Under the pieces are notes generated by a model. That model was not told the DNA's origin and ran no database searches. It worked only from the letters and a program-made list of their open reading frames with translations. Of a stretch of DNA of 64,000 bases, positions 1 through 13,930 are shown piece after piece. This stretch comes from Dioscorea cayenensis subsp. rotundata. Lineage: Eukaryota; Streptophyta; Magnoliopsida; Dioscoreales; Dioscoreaceae. The stretch covers positions 21,983,501 to 22,047,500 of the forward strand of contig NC_052474.1 of the NCBI RefSeq assembly GCF_009730915.1, in the 5' to 3' direction. Numbering within the stretch: position 1 is the stretch's first letter; each line of letters opens with the position of its first letter. The position numbers and the translations under genes were made by a program.

Positions 1-188
1 TGCTTCCTTTGCAAAGGCTCGATCAAATAACAGATATAATAATTGACAGTAGAAATCTTTTCCATTTGGTCAAAATTGTCATAAATCTAAAGGGTACAGT
101 TTCTAATTGGAGTAACAAATACAGATGGCTTCTATGTTGTTCTCATTAGAAATTAGAAGTCCCAAAAATGACAAGGATAGAAGAATAC

Positions 189-2677
189 CTTTGGGTTTGA
201 TTCAGACTTTAACACTGGTGCCTGGAAAAGATCCATAGGATCAGTTACTTCCCAATTTTGATATGTTGGTGGAAAATCCAAACTGTCGACATTTCAGAAT
301 AAACAACTTAAGAAATGCATTGTCTAATCCACTAAATATTACACAAAAATTTCCTTGTATGTAGATTAGGCAATAAACAGAAGATCTCAAAAATAAACGC
401 TGAATCTTTTTAAGTTTGTATAAATATCCAAGTGTCATCTAGTTCACATAAGAAACACATCGGCTTTTTTTTTTTTCACTTAAGTAAGCACTATATTATG
501 ATACATATACCAATATTACATAAAAAAAAATAAGTTATTAACCATAGTGACCAGAATATGCCATAGTGACATTTAAAAAATCTTGCAAGATTAATTATTT
601 AGGCTCGATATTTGCAGAAGGGTTAAGTCCTGAAATTAAGGCTTAAATTATATTTGCACCAAGCTCATGCTAAAATAGGATACAATATAATAGCTACAAA
701 ATACCACAGAAGTTTTAGGGAAGGAAAAAAAAAGTAAACACTCGCTTTTTATTACATTATATGCTCCAATATAAGTAACTCAAGCCAAATTCAGTTTGCT
801 AACCCCAGTTAGAGACATGGAGATGGTGCATAAGAAAGAGCGATCTTGTGGAATATCTACCTTTTCACTTTGGATAACTATACAAACATTAAGGTGTATA
901 AACAACAATAATCAGTTCATTTGAAAAAGAAAAAACAAAAATCAGGCAACCTGAAAACATGGCCAATCACAGATGTCACTTTGTAATGTACATCAAATCC
1001 CCTAAATGTCCCATCAAACTCATGAACATCGGTACTGCTTTTGCGTGTGGACATCTAGATGAAAATCAAGTAGAAAAGTGATGAGCATTAAAATCCAAGA
1101 AAGATATATGTATATATAGATAAATACAGACAAACATGTATATACATGCACACTATCAAGAATCACTCATTTGCCCACGGCATCATAGGTGAGGTTCAAA
1201 ATTGTGATTGTTCATGGAATTAGAACTATAGAAGTACAAAGGAAAACATTAAAAAAAAATGATAATGAGATTTATGTATATTTTACAAACAATGCTAAAT
1301 GTCATAAATTCCTCTGAAAAATTTCATCAACAAATGCTGGAATGAGATTAAATACTTACTAAAAAGAAATGCGGAATTATAAATGCAACATAATCACAAG
1401 TTTCACAGTCATCAATTACATAGAAGTGAAAATCTTGACTACTGAAATTGGAGGAGAAAAATAAGAAAAAACAAAAAGACTTAGAAAGGATCATTTGATT
1501 GTTTCTTAGATTTTAGCAAACCAGTTATTCCTGAAATAAATTCTTATTCCTAAATCTATATATAATTTGCAAATAATGTGTTGATTTGTACCAATCTGCA
1601 TAGAATGACGCCTGAATATAGAATCTCAATGCAGTGGTGGAAAATGCTGAATAGACGAGATATTTCAGCTGCAACTGTTGTATCAAAAGAGAAACATATG
1701 CTGCTTAATCATGCAAACCACAACTAATTAACAATAGTTCTCACTCATCGTATATAAATAAACCATTGAAAACCACTCTTATGTGGTTAACCACTTGCCT
1801 TTCACTTCTAAATTATTCAAAAAGCACAAATACGTTGAAATAGATGTGAGCAAATACTCTATAGCACGGTAATTATTGAAAGGAAACAGAAGAGTGAAAT
1901 TACTTTTTTATCTCTCCAATCTTTAATATTAACACTAATAAATTCAACCTAATTCGAGTTAGAAGATTAATGTCATTCTACACCGTCTTACTAAACTGAA
2001 CTTTTGTACTTTATTAGCCAACAAAACCACATGCAGGTGTTTTTGAATCCAGGCCATGGACGAAAGATAAGAATAAGAATAGAAAATAAGCAAAAAGTAA
2101 TTTCATAGACTTGCTAAGCTATATCATTTCCTCCATTCAACAAAACACGGAAGAAAAAAAAATTATTTCCAGATCTGTCTCCTTCATTTGATCCTTTCCT
2201 CTAATTTTCCTCAACCTTTGCATACCCAATTAATGCACCTTCAAGCAGCATAATGTAAGAAATCCCCAAAACACACACAGTTGCCAAGTAGATTACGAAC
2301 AAAATCCCATTTTTACAAAAAACAACGTACCCTAAAGAACATATCATGCCTCGATCATCGTCTTTCAATCCAATAACCATACAAGAATTCCAAAAACCTT
2401 GCCAAAAGGGTATTCTTCTAGCGCATTCAAACAATGAAACCCGTAACAAAGACAACCAAGAATCTAACACAAAGAAACACATGGAGATTGATAAAGAGAA
2501 ACTCCACTTCCATAACACTCACCCGCCCGCCTGACAGTGCCGACGCTATAGACAGCGCGATACTAGGCTTCTCCGCCACCTACCAAAGCAATATTCACAC
2601 GAGAACAAGAGTGAGATAGAGGGAGAGGAATGGAAAAAGGCAGTGATGATACTCACCATCAAGACCTTGGGAGCCAT
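189..2677 (-). CDS. TOP3B: DNA topoisomerase 3-beta, first four exons (gene runs off the left edge)
   Basis: Type IA topoisomerase, which cuts and passes single strands of DNA or RNA. Exons on the minus strand: 2657-2677, 2523-2579, 951-1054 and 189-282. All junctions are GT-AG and the frame holds throughout (first three phases 0, 0, 2). Exon 1 gives MAPKVLM; exon 2 begins VAEKPSIALSIAS, the Toprim start with the Glu-Lys-Pro-Ser motif; exon 3 carries STDVHEFDGTFRGF and VTSVIGHVFS; exon 4 carries TYQNWEVTDPMDLF. This order matches the plant TOP3-beta N-terminus. About 92 residues are visible of a protein usually near 860, so the tyrosine active site and zinc region lie beyond position 1. The next exon is probably outside the window; the first 188 bases hold no exon I can defend. 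The assignment is by remembered family motifs. Confidence 0.88.
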
Positions 2678-5359
2678 TGAAGCGCAGCAACGAGCAGTTG
2701 GAAGTCGAGACTCGAGAGTGGAGGAGAGCAAGGGCGAAGGAGAAGTGCTATAAGCGGATCCCTTCTTATCGGATCCAAACCCGGCCCGATAATTATCGGG
2801 TTCGGATCTTAATTCTCAAACTGTTACAATTTACACAGTTTTCTTGCTTTGTTTTTTTTTATTGAGAAGAGAAATTTAAAAATGAATTTTTTTATTAAAA
2901 CTATATATTATAAATTCCACTATACCAGGTCCGTTAAACCACCATATAAATTATTATAAATTCATAATTGAAAATTATAAATAATTAAATTAATAATTAA
3001 ATTTTAGTTGTTAAATAGGTTTTTCAAATAACCGGAAACCCCTATTTAATAGCCCAATTTTTGAAAAACAGTGTCTTTTCATCTCGCGCCTTCTCGAATT
3101 TTGTCTGTCTGTTTGCCGCTCTCTCTGATTTCCTCTCTATTTGATTTTCTTTCCTTTGTGATTCGGAAATATAAGAAGCTACCTCGCAGATTGATGCACT
3201 ACTGTATATGTCTGTTTTTTTAAATCACTGTTAAATCAGTTTAGAAAGTCTCACAATCAATTTGTTTTTATGAACAAATTTATATATAATTTTAATTTGT
3301 TTGATTAATGAATAAATATTACCTGTGAATTGAATACCTCCAAGCAATCCCATCAGCTATTTTAAATAAAATGTAATTATTTTTATAAATATTATTATAG
3401 TTAAACATCTATTTTTAACATGAAAGGTGAGTTTTAAATTTTATAATATTTAATTATCACAATATTATTAGTGTTAATTAAATGAATTAAAAATTGGCTT
3501 AATAAACTTTTTCCCTCAGCACACAAGTTTAAAATTCCAACTAAAAGCTTATATAAACCCAATTTCAAAATCAACCATCCAAGAGTTATCAGAGTAACAT
3601 TTTTCACAAAAAATAATTAATTACAAAATAAAAATAAATAACCAATTGGTGAAAATGATTAAAAAAATTTTGATTGCTTAAACAAATAGTTTTATGTACT
3701 CAAATCTTCATATTTATTTTAAAAAAATACAAAGTAAAAGAAATATACCTCATTAAAGAGATTTTAATACCTGACTTGATCTTGTTTACACTGCATAGTT
3801 TCTAAGTAACTCCTAAATGTTTGAGTTACTTAAATAATTAATTTTAAATTTAATTTTTTTATACAGATAAAACATTTTTTTTGGACAAACACCATACAGA
3901 GATGTTTTTTTATAAAGTTCATGATGCTTTGTTTGAACTAATGCAAAGACTTTTAAATAAAATAATTGGTAGAAAGGTCCAAAATTAAATTTGATTTAAG
4001 AACTACTACCAGTACTAATTGATGGGACTTGGGAAGAGAACAAAACAAAGGATGATTAGATAATTAGTTCATGCACCACCGTTCTTTTTTTTTTATTATT
4101 TATTTATTAAAGCACTTGTACTAGTTTTCAACTTTGTATTAATTGGCCCCTGAGTTTAGTCATTGAAAGCAACTTGCTAACTAATCACTCCCAAGAAGTA
4201 TTTTGTTGCTTTCTTCAAGACTATGTATGTTTCAAAATTATTTTATCATTTTAAGTTACAACGCCACCATGGTTTTGTTAACAGAATTCAAACCCAAACT
4301 CTCAATAAATAAATAAAAAAAATTAATTTTGATGTTTGTCCTTATTTAATATTTATTTTTATCAATTGTAAACCATTAGCTCCACTGCAAGGGAGAGTCA
4401 GTATTTCACTTGTTACTTTGACATCATTTTTTTCAATATATAATTAATTTTTAAAATAAATAGATTATAGCTTTAATGAACTATTATCAATCATCGTGGC
4501 ATCCATATTTTTCATTTTAAGACTTTTTTTTTTCTAATAATATAGATAATTTTTTTTGAGAAAAAAATATAGATAATTCATTTTTCAATATACAATTTTT
4601 AAAATAAATAGATTATGGCTTTAATGAACCATTGGTGGCATTGATTTTTTTTTCTTTCTCAATTCAATTGGACTTTTTTTTAATAATATAGATATTTACA
4701 AAAAAAATAATATAAATAATAATTCACTGGGCATAATAATAATGAGCCAACGAACACAGAGTAAGAAGTAAGAACACAGTAATAATGATATTAACTAGGT
4801 ATTTTTTTTCTAACTTCACATCGGAGTTTTTAAAATTTTATAAAAAATTTTGAGATAATATTATATATAAAATAATATAATTAAACAACTCTTACCATAA
4901 AAATCATTTTATACTTTGGATTTCAAATATTTTATGGACATTTATTATATAAATAATTAAGTATAATTAGTGTTTTTCAATTATTAATATTATAAGTAAT
5001 ATAAATAAAAACTTAAATATTATAAAAAAAATTAAATTATTCCTTAAAACGCTCTTGGAGTAGACATCTACTTTATAGTATGTATAGATTCTACGTCTAT
5101 ACATATTTTTAACATATATTAACAACAACAATAATAATAATAATAATTATTATTATTATTCAGTGTGTCTCCACTTCAAAACTCTGCAGATGACAGGAGT
5201 AAAACCAGCACACAGCAGTTTCTAGACTCATTCAACCCAATCCACTTCTGAAACCACTTCTCTGTAATTGTCACTGTCAATCAAAAATAGACCAAAATCA
5301 ACCAAAATATCATAGATAAGCTTGTTCCTTCTTTTTTGCTCTCTTATTCTCTCTCTCTC

Positions 5360-5405
<46 letters not shown>

Positions 5406-5411
5406 TCTCCA
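2678..5411. other. Intergenic AT-rich spacer between TOP3B and the BNR gene
   Basis: This is the divergent promoter region shared by the minus-strand TOP3B and the plus-strand BNR gene. I see no coding exon. At 3085-3190 there is a pyrimidine-rich block containing TCTCGCGCC, less AT-rich than its surroundings and resembling a 5' untranslated leader. A stretch near 4430-4485 recurs near 4582-4630 (about 152 bp apart, diverged). An AAT/ATT microsatellite lies at about 5126-5161. Confidence 0.5.
5341..5402. repeat. CT microsatellite in the BNR gene leader
   Basis: A nearly uninterrupted CT/TC run ends about 10 bases before the ATG at 5412. Its position suggests a 5' untranslated GA/CT tract, which in plants can bind BBR/BPC GAGA factors; that role is inference. 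Confidence 0.85.
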
Positions 5412-7343
<1,932 letters not shown>

Positions 7344-8201
7344 TCTGTGGAAAAGTTTCAGGGGGGTGATTATGAGGAGAGATCTTATTAGTTTTCTAGT
7401 GTATTGTTTCAGCTGCAAAAATTTTTGGTAGTTTATGATTAATGTTTTTTTTTAATTTAATTTAATTTAATTTTTCTTTTTGTTGTTGTTGTTGTTGATA
7501 ATGAAAAAAAAAACTTTTCCCAGAAGTGCTTATTTTGTGAATATATGCTTTTTTTTAGTCCCGGAAAAAGGAATTGTATAATTAAAATTGCGGATATATT
7601 TGTGAATTTTTTAATGAAGAAGAGAAAAGATTTGCCCTGTAACATCATGCCAAATTAAAATGCTGAACCCACCTCCCCAATATAAATCATTAAATATTAA
7701 TAAACAACTATTTTTGTTAGTCTTTTTGATAAAGTGGATAAACCACAACTATTTTGTTAGTCACAAAATTACAAATTTTTAATTTTAAAATTATTATTTG
7801 ATTAGAATTAATTAAATTAACATTTGCTTTAATTTTTCTCCCAAAAAATTAATTCCAAAATTTTAAAGGTCAGTCCTCAACATAGACCTTACCAAGAAGC
7901 AGAAGTATTGATGAACAGGTGTCACAGTCTAAAAAATTATTCGAATAATGTCTTAATAATATTATTATTATTATATATATATACTAAAGGAAAAATAATT
8001 TCATTACTTCTAATGTTCATCTCTACCTTCATACCATTGCTATCAAAAACACACAATCAAAAGAAAAACAAAAACAAAAGGAAAAAGAAAAGAAAGAGCT
8101 TGACACACTCTTCCCCCTTTAATTTTAAAGTTGTAACTACACAACCTTTATTCCAGAGACAGACACAGAGAGCGAGATAGACAACAAGAAAAGATAAGAA
8201 T
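7344..8201. other. Convergent 3' spacer between the BNR and cystatin genes
   Basis: AT-rich sequence holding the 3' untranslated regions of two genes facing each other. It contains poly-T and TTG runs near 7445-7500 and many ATT triplets near 7950-7985. Short open frames here have no recognisable motifs and very AT-rich codon use, so I do not call them. Confidence 0.5.
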
Positions 8202-8657
8202 CTATGCATTTTGAGAAGGTTTGAAAGAAAGGAGCTGTTTATAATCATGAAGCCATGGCTTAAGCACAACAACAGCCTCAAAAACCTTCTCACCTTCATT
8301 TTCACCAGCTTGCACTTCTACAACAACAGTAAGGTAATACTTAATCCCAGAGACAACCTGGCTTTGAGCATGCACCACTTTAGAGAACAACATCTCATGA
8401 TCATGATCAAAATGACAAGTCCTTCTCCTTCTATTAAACTCCTTCACAGCAAAGTTTCCAAGCTCTTGAACCTCCATGTTCTTCTCCACATCTCTAACCT
8501 CTGTCCTTCCTCCCACTCTTCTGGACCCCACTTGCTCCAACAACAACAACTTCAAGGACTCTTCTTCTTCCAGTTCTTGAGAATATATTGTACTAGAGCT
8601 AAGGACCAGCAACAGAAGAAAAATGAGGAATGGGTTAGATCTTGGTGATGAAGCCAT
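8202..8657 (-). CDS. Secreted phytocystatin (cysteine proteinase inhibitor), 151 aa
   Basis: Inhibitor of papain-type (C1A) cysteine proteases. A hydrophobic signal peptide covers about residues 8-26. Cystatin signatures occur in order: the N-terminal GG (residues 49-50), the plant-specific alpha-helix motif LGNFAVKEFN (66-75), the first hairpin loop QVVSG (100-104, matching QxVxG), and the second loop Pro-Trp in LKPWLHDYKQL (134-135). All inhibitory contacts are present, so it should be active. The gene has one exon and lacks the C-terminal legumain-inhibiting extension of longer cystatins. An acidic Glu-rich stretch (about 28-34) follows the signal peptide. TATA-like sequence lies upstream on the minus strand at about 8690-8722. 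The plus-strand open frame overlapping it (8211-8648) is a shadow. Confidence 0.93.
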   Translation of the reverse strand: MASSPRSNPFLIFLLLLVLSSSTIYSQELEEEESLKLLLLEQVGSRRVGGRTEVRDVEKNMEVQELGNFAVKEFNRRRRTCHFDHDHEMLFSKVVHAQSQVVSGIKYYLTVVVEVQAGENEGEKVFEAVVVLKPWLHDYKQLLSFKPSQNA

Positions 8658-9650
8658 TAAGATTTTGATAAGCTTCTGAAGACACTACTGATCATATAAA
8701 TATACATATATATGTATATAAAGAAGAAAAAAGAAGGGTAAAGAGAGGATAGAAGGACACGTAGCAAAGGGAGGACAGGGAACGGGCAGCCGCGTATGAA
8801 CAATGAAGCTGAACAACTTGGTTGGCGTTTTCCTCCATCCTTATCACTATTCTTCTCTATCCATTCTAAAGCATTCTCACACTTCAAATTTTTATTTTTC
8901 ATTTTTATACACGTAACGTGCACAAGATACATAAGCTTTACAATATTTATACCCTCATCTTATACAAGATGTGCACAAATAAAGAATAGATACATAAACT
9001 CTACAACATCTATACTCTTATTTTATATGAGTTAAAGTTCAAATCCATATAAGAGACGGATGCCAATAGACTAAATGATTATTAATTTCTCACACTTTAT
9101 TGTTTTTTTCTACTTTGCTTGTACTAATTCTTGTGTTTTTTTGATCAAATGACACTAAGCTTGTTACTAATAAGCCTTGTTAGTATTATTTTTTTTATTA
9201 TAATTGTTTAATGGAACAGGCGTTTGAAACAACAGTTTCATCGCCGCATAATATGAAGGACGTGGTATTAACTTGGAGTTTTCCGGATTCTTGCTATTTA
9301 TGACTTGCGTCAGTCTTGGTTGTCCTTACGTACTTGCTAGACTGGTACTATTATCTGCCAACCAATGGATGTTTGGGCTCAAGTTCCGGACATTTTAGCT
9401 TTGGTTATAAATTATATTAAAACTATTAAATATAAATTTAAGATCACAGTTTTGGTTATATATTAAGAATACATTTATTTATTATTGAGCTATTAAGATT
9501 TTAGTTTGAGAAAATTACATGCATGCTCCATGCGGAGTTATCAACCCATCATCACCGATTAATTATTTTATTGGTCACACTATATTAACTCTAATGCTAT
9601 GAAAAGGTCATTGATTTATTGACCTGAAACTCTCTTAGGATCTGCTGTTT

Positions 9651-9687
<37 letters not shown>

Positions 9688-10529
9688 CATGAAATAATTT
9701 CCTTCTGATCTTACCAACAAATTTGAGCAGATTTATGTTTGACTTATGTTCCATATAATGACTGATTTTAGTTGAAGATAAGAAAAAAATATTGAAGACC
9801 CTTTATTTTTATCTCAATCTTGACATCACTTTCAGTTAAAGTTATCTATATATATATATATATATAAGTCTTAAATACATTGAACCAAAGACACCAAGGC
9901 ATCCAACAATAGTGGCTAATAAAACCAAGGATTGGTGATTGTTATTGACAAAATAATCATCAATCCAACTTGAACTTCATTTTTACTACCAGGGCCTTTA
10001 TCTAAACATTATAAATTAATTTTTTTTGGAGAATAAAGGGCAAATGAGAACAGATGAAAACCAACTAAGTTTTCTCTTAGTTAATTGCTAAAAAGGGATT
10101 AATTGAATGAGTTACATATCATGTCAATGAAGCATCCTTTCGTCACCCTCTATTATCAAAATCTGATATATGACTTCGAGAATATTCAAATAAAAAAACC
10201 TAACAAGCTTCAAAACTGACGGCAATACATGCATTTGTCAGAGAAGAAATATGAGATAGTGATTGTGTATATATAACGTAAGTTCTTGGCTCTGAATTGT
10301 CTAATGACAATGACTAAAACAATGTTGATATCTAAAGACATTATAGTTACAACTAACTCAAGTGTCCACGCAAGTAACATTCTCACCATTTGTAAAAAAT
10401 CAAACAATCAAGTTTTTCACATGAATCATTTAACTAACCAGCCTTACCATGCACCTTATACTTCAATAGTCATAATTATCAAATAAGAAATTTTAAAATC
10501 ACATCCAAAATGAATGGTAGTTGTACCTG
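8658..10529. other. Intergenic AT-rich spacer
   Basis: No gene seen. About 8915-9035 contains two diverged copies of an AGATACATAA-led segment roughly 65 bp apart. TA-dinucleotide runs lie at about 9656-9686 and 9847-9868. The cystatin promoter is in the first few hundred bases. Confidence 0.5.
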
Positions 10530-11240
10530 ATTTCACTGGTAAAAGGAGCAAGGGACTCCTCAGAGTTCTTCATTGATGGTGTGGGATCATACATTGCCAC
10601 ATGTTGTCAGCAATATCCATAGAATCACATCTTCCCTCCCCATACCCACTTGAAGATCAAGAATGTGCCTGATGGCAGTGAAAGCAGAACTGCAAATTGA
10701 TTCAGTTGTCAGAATAGGAAACCTAGATCAGTGTTGCATGACCGTATGCATTATAGAATGCTGCATACATTGACAAGAATCCTTGTACCAACTCAATTGT
10801 CATGAGGAAGCCTAATGGCAGGCACAGCAGAAACAACTAATTCCGTTATGTATGATGGTGCGAAGTGTTGTTTGCCGCATAACATTGGCAAGAGTCCTCA
10901 AACTCACAGCTTTACTTCTTGTACCCACTCACAATTGACAAAGGAAAAGCCTGATGCCAGAGCCAGCCAAAACCACAAATTCCTTCAGTTCACAAAGGAG
11001 CAAGGGAGTGTTTCCGTTCTGTATCATGGAGTTGATCAAAGGTTGCCATATAACATTAGTAAGAATCCTCAAAATGACAACTTTCCTCCTTGTACTCTCT
11101 CAATAATCAAGGAGAAGCCTGGTGGCAGGGAGAACAGAAACCACGAGCTGTTTCAGTTACCAAAGGTGTGAGGCGCTTCTACTCTGCATGATGCTGTTGA
11201 TTATAGGTTCTAAAAACCACATCTTCACTCAATGATCAAG
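10530..11240. repeat. Decayed tandem repeat of about 110-175 bp units behind the PPR gene
   Basis: Related segments recur near 10593, 10761, 10872 and 11043. The last two are clearest: TTGCCGCATAACATTGGCAA and TTGCCATATAACATTAGTAA, about 171 bp apart, with the following 100 bases also aligning (ATCCTCAAA, CCTTGTAC, GAGAAGCCTGGTGGCAG-like blocks). Because of this a 118-residue open frame (10815-11171) shows an internal protein repeat, but it matches no family I know and I do not call it a gene. The array ends just past the PPR stop codon and may lie in that gene's 3' untranslated region. Confidence 0.6.
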
Positions 11241-11296
11241 ATTGCAGGCAGAGCAAGAGCAAGAACTTGTTCTGTTTAATGACAAGGCTTACGCAA

Positions 11297-12664
11297 TCAA
11301 TTCCCCCTCAGTGAGACCTCCAACTGCTCCATTCTCCTTGCCAAATCCAGCTTCCCGCAGTGCTTCAACCCATCAACCACCATGTCAAAACTCTGTGACC
11401 GCGGCATCAACCCCATCTCTGTCATCTCCACCAAAAAATTCGCAGCCTCCACAAACCTCCCTCCTCTCACACACATTTTCACAAGCATAGTATACACAGG
11501 CCGATTCGGCGGGTGCCCGCGAACCTTCATATCACTGAAGAAACTCACAGCATCTCCAAACCTCCCAGCCCTGCATAATTCCTTGACGATTGGCGCATAC
11601 AAGCTTGGAAATGGCTTGTGTCCATCTTCCATGGAACCGTAAAGTAACCTGAAAGCCTCCTCAATCCTCCCAGCCTTTGACACAGCTGGAATCAACACCT
11701 TGTAAGTGGAGATATCAGGGCACAATCCCAACCTGCTTGCATCGTGAAGAAGATCAATGCAAAAATCAACCTCTTCCGATTTGGTGAGAGCCTCAACAAG
11801 AGAATTGAAGGTGGCGACGTCCGGCAAGAACCCCTCTTTCGTCATCTTCACAACCATCTCCTTGGCTGACTCTAGATACCCAGCATTGATAAGCCCATCG
11901 ACGAGCAAATCACGGCCGCGGACAGGAGGAGAGAATCCGCGCTGGCTCATCTCTTCCAGAAACTCCTGCGCCTCCCGGAGCTTGCCGGCGGAGCACCAAG
12001 CACGGACGAGAATGGAGAAGGTGTCCCGATCGGGTGCGACCTGCTTCCGAGCCATGCGACGGATTAGAGCGTAGGCGCCGTGGAAGTTCCGGACGTTGCA
12101 GAGGGCGGTGAGGAGGGCGTTGTATACGGCGGTGGTTTGGGGGCAGTTGAAGTGGCGCGTCCGATTGAAGACATCGACAGCGAGATCAGCGAGGCCGTGG
12201 TCGGCGTAGGAGAGGATGATTGAAGAGAAGAGGGATGGGGAGAAGGGGAGCCCAAGGGAGCGCATCTGGTCGGCAATGGACCACATCGAGGACCAAAGGC
12301 GCGCGCGGGCATGGGATTGGAGCAAGGCCTCAAATTCCAGTGTTGTGGGGCGGTAGGAGGGGCGAGAGCGAGCCCAGGAGAAGAAGCGGCGGGATGGGGT
12401 TGGGGCGGAAGCGCAGGCGCGGAGAACACGGTAGACGAGATCGGGGGAGAGGGGAGGGAGGCGGAGGCGGTTGAGGGTGCGCTCGAGGTAGTGGTCCGTG
12501 CGGACGACGTTGGAGATGAGGTGGACGGCGGCGAAGTAGTCATCGGTGGATCTGGATGGCCGCGCGCGCGCGAGCGGTGGGTTGGCCGAGAGTGTTGCGA
12601 GCGCGCGGACGAATGGAGCGAGGTTTACGCGAGGAGTGGCGAGAGCTGCGAGCGCGCGCAACAT
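11297..12664 (-). CDS. P-class pentatricopeptide repeat protein, probably mitochondrial, 455 aa
   Basis: Organelle RNA-binding protein. The single exon gives 455 residues. The N-terminal ~40 residues are rich in Ala, Arg, Leu and Ser with almost no acidic residues, a typical mitochondrial presequence. About ten 35-residue PPR motifs follow from residue ~107 to the end; the clearest begin near 178 (VYNALLTALCN), 213 (TFSILVRAWCSAGKLREA), 283 (TFNSLVEALTK), 318 (TYKVLIPAVSKAGRIEEA) and 388 (YTMLVKMCVRGGRFVEA). No E, DYW, SMR or LAGLIDADG domain follows, so it is P-class, likely acting in transcript stabilisation, splicing or translation. The 5' third is very GC-rich with CGCGCG runs, while the 3' part is much less so. 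The layout resembles Arabidopsis At5g18390, from memory. Confidence 0.92.
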   Translation of the reverse strand: MLRALAALATPRVNLAPFVRALATLSANPPLARARPSRSTDDYFAAVHLISNVVRTDHYLERTLNRLRLPPLSPDLVYRVLRACASAPTPSRRFFSWARSRPSYRPTTLEFEALLQSHARARLWSSMWSIADQMRSLGLPFSPSLFSSIILSYADHGLADLAVDVFNRTRHFNCPQTTAVYNALLTALCNVRNFHGAYALIRRMARKQVAPDRDTFSILVRAWCSAGKLREAQEFLEEMSQRGFSPPVRGRDLLVDGLINAGYLESAKEMVVKMTKEGFLPDVATFNSLVEALTKSEEVDFCIDLLHDASRLGLCPDISTYKVLIPAVSKAGRIEEAFRLLYGSMEDGHKPFPSLYAPIVKELCRAGRFGDAVSFFSDMKVRGHPPNRPVYTMLVKMCVRGGRFVEAANFLVEMTEMGLMPRSQSFDMVVDGLKHCGKLDLARRMEQLEVSLRGN

Positions 12665-13369
12665 GTTCGATGGAATGCAGCTCAGAGAAGGAGAGTTTAT
12701 TATATATGGGTTTGGAGGTTTTAATTTATGTTTTTTAAAAATAAATAAAATATAAAATATGTATTTAATGATTAAATTATTTATTTTTTTAATATATATA
12801 TATATATATTAAAAGCCAAATAAGACATTGTGAATTAATATAAAATATGTATTTAATGATTAAATTTTTTAATATTAATTTAGGCAATTTTGAATTTCCG
12901 CTCAATACAATGAGGTCACAAAAGTATTAATTTCACACTTGTAATGTATGCATGTAGGCATCTGGCATGAGCCTTGCCCATATTTTCATTAAGTATATAT
13001 AATTAATTTTCGATAACTCTATTTTCGATAATGGCTTAAAAATTTTATAAAATTATTTTTTTAAAAAATGTTGGTGAGAGTGCTTAATTTTAATTTAAAC
13101 CAAGAATGATGGTTAAATAATCCAAAATATCTATTTGGGTCCTTTCGCCTTTTACATTAATGATATACTAGCTTGATCTATTGAATAAATTTAATTTTAA
13201 TTTAATCGAATATGAAAAAATTAAAGTGACTATATTTGTATTGTTTAAAAATAAAAACTTAACAAAATATTTTGTTTTTCAAATTTAAGGATTAGAATAA
13301 ATATTTAAACATAATTATCAAAATAATTATGAAGTTCATCCGAAATATTTAATTTTTTTTCATATATAC
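12665..13369. other. Intergenic AT-rich spacer
   Basis: PPR promoter side, with no gene seen. A segment around TATGTATTTAATGATTAAAT occurs near 12758 and again near 12847 (about 90 bp apart), with a TA microsatellite (12795-12810) between the copies. Confidence 0.5.
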
Positions 13370-13377
13370 GATAAATT

Positions 13378-13709
13378 GGTTTAATTTTTTGAATAATCAC
13401 TAAAGTTTGGTAAAATTACAATTTGCTCACTCAAGTTTGATTTGTTTCTAAATAATCACTGAAGTTACTAATTATTTCAAATGTCAGTCACCGAACGATT
13501 ATAGGCTTCATTAATTGATGTGGACACAATTTTTTAAATGTTGATTGAACTTTTTACAGTGTCCATATCAGCTAATGAAGCTGATAATCATTCGGGTGAC
13601 TGGCATTTGAAATAATTAGTAAGTTCAGTGATTATTTAGAAACAAATCAAACTTGAGTGAGCAAACTGCAATTTTACAAAACTTTAGTGATTATTCAAAA
13701 AATTAAACC
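13378..13709. mobile_element. Fold-back MITE with ~150-bp inverted arms
   Basis: The whole segment is a near-palindrome. The left arm starts GGTTTAATTTTTTGAATAAT and the right arm ends with the matching inverted sequence ATTATTCAAAAAATTAAACC. Pairing continues with few mismatches through TCAAGTTTGATTTGTTTCTA to the centre near 13540. GATAAATT stands directly before the element (13370-13377) and again two bases after it (13712-13719), a likely 8-10 bp target-site duplication. Long terminal inverted repeats plus a duplication of that size fit a Mutator-like or fold-back element. No open frame is present, so it is non-autonomous. Confidence 0.8.
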
Positions 13710-13930
13710 AAGATAAATTATTTACCACCTTATGAATTTTTAAATATTAATTAGCACTTGTTTAATTAAAATTAATTTTATTATTAATTTTTTGAACCAT
13801 GTTTGGATATTATATTTTTAATAAAAAAAATAAAAGGTTTATTATCTTCTTCATATAAAACAAACATCGTTTTTGGCGCGAAATTCAAAAAAAAATGATT
13901 ATAAACTATAAAAACCCCAAATTTAAATCC

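Noticed and set aside
1375-1465. Possible TOP3B exon reading SQDFHFYVIDD on the minus strand
   Set aside because: Exons 2 and 3 join in phase with exact family sequence, leaving no place for it; it matches nothing in TOP3-beta.
2201-2518. Minus-strand open frame of 105 codons with hydrophobic stretches
   Set aside because: It lies in intron 2 of TOP3B (after the donor at 2522) and does not join in frame with known family sequence.
5322-5411. Longer BNR start through the CT repeat
   Set aside because: It would begin at a non-ATG codon and translate the microsatellite; ATG 5412 starts a credible signal sequence.
8211-8648. Plus-strand open frame of 145 codons
   Set aside because: Shadow of the cystatin gene, which shows full motif order on the other strand.
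10815-11171. 118-codon open frame with an internal repeat
   Set aside because: The protein repeat follows from the underlying DNA tandem repeat; no family motif and no gene structure around it.
12064-12724. Several long open frames on both strands
   Set aside because: Caused by the high GC content of the PPR gene 5' end, where stop codons are rare in all frames.
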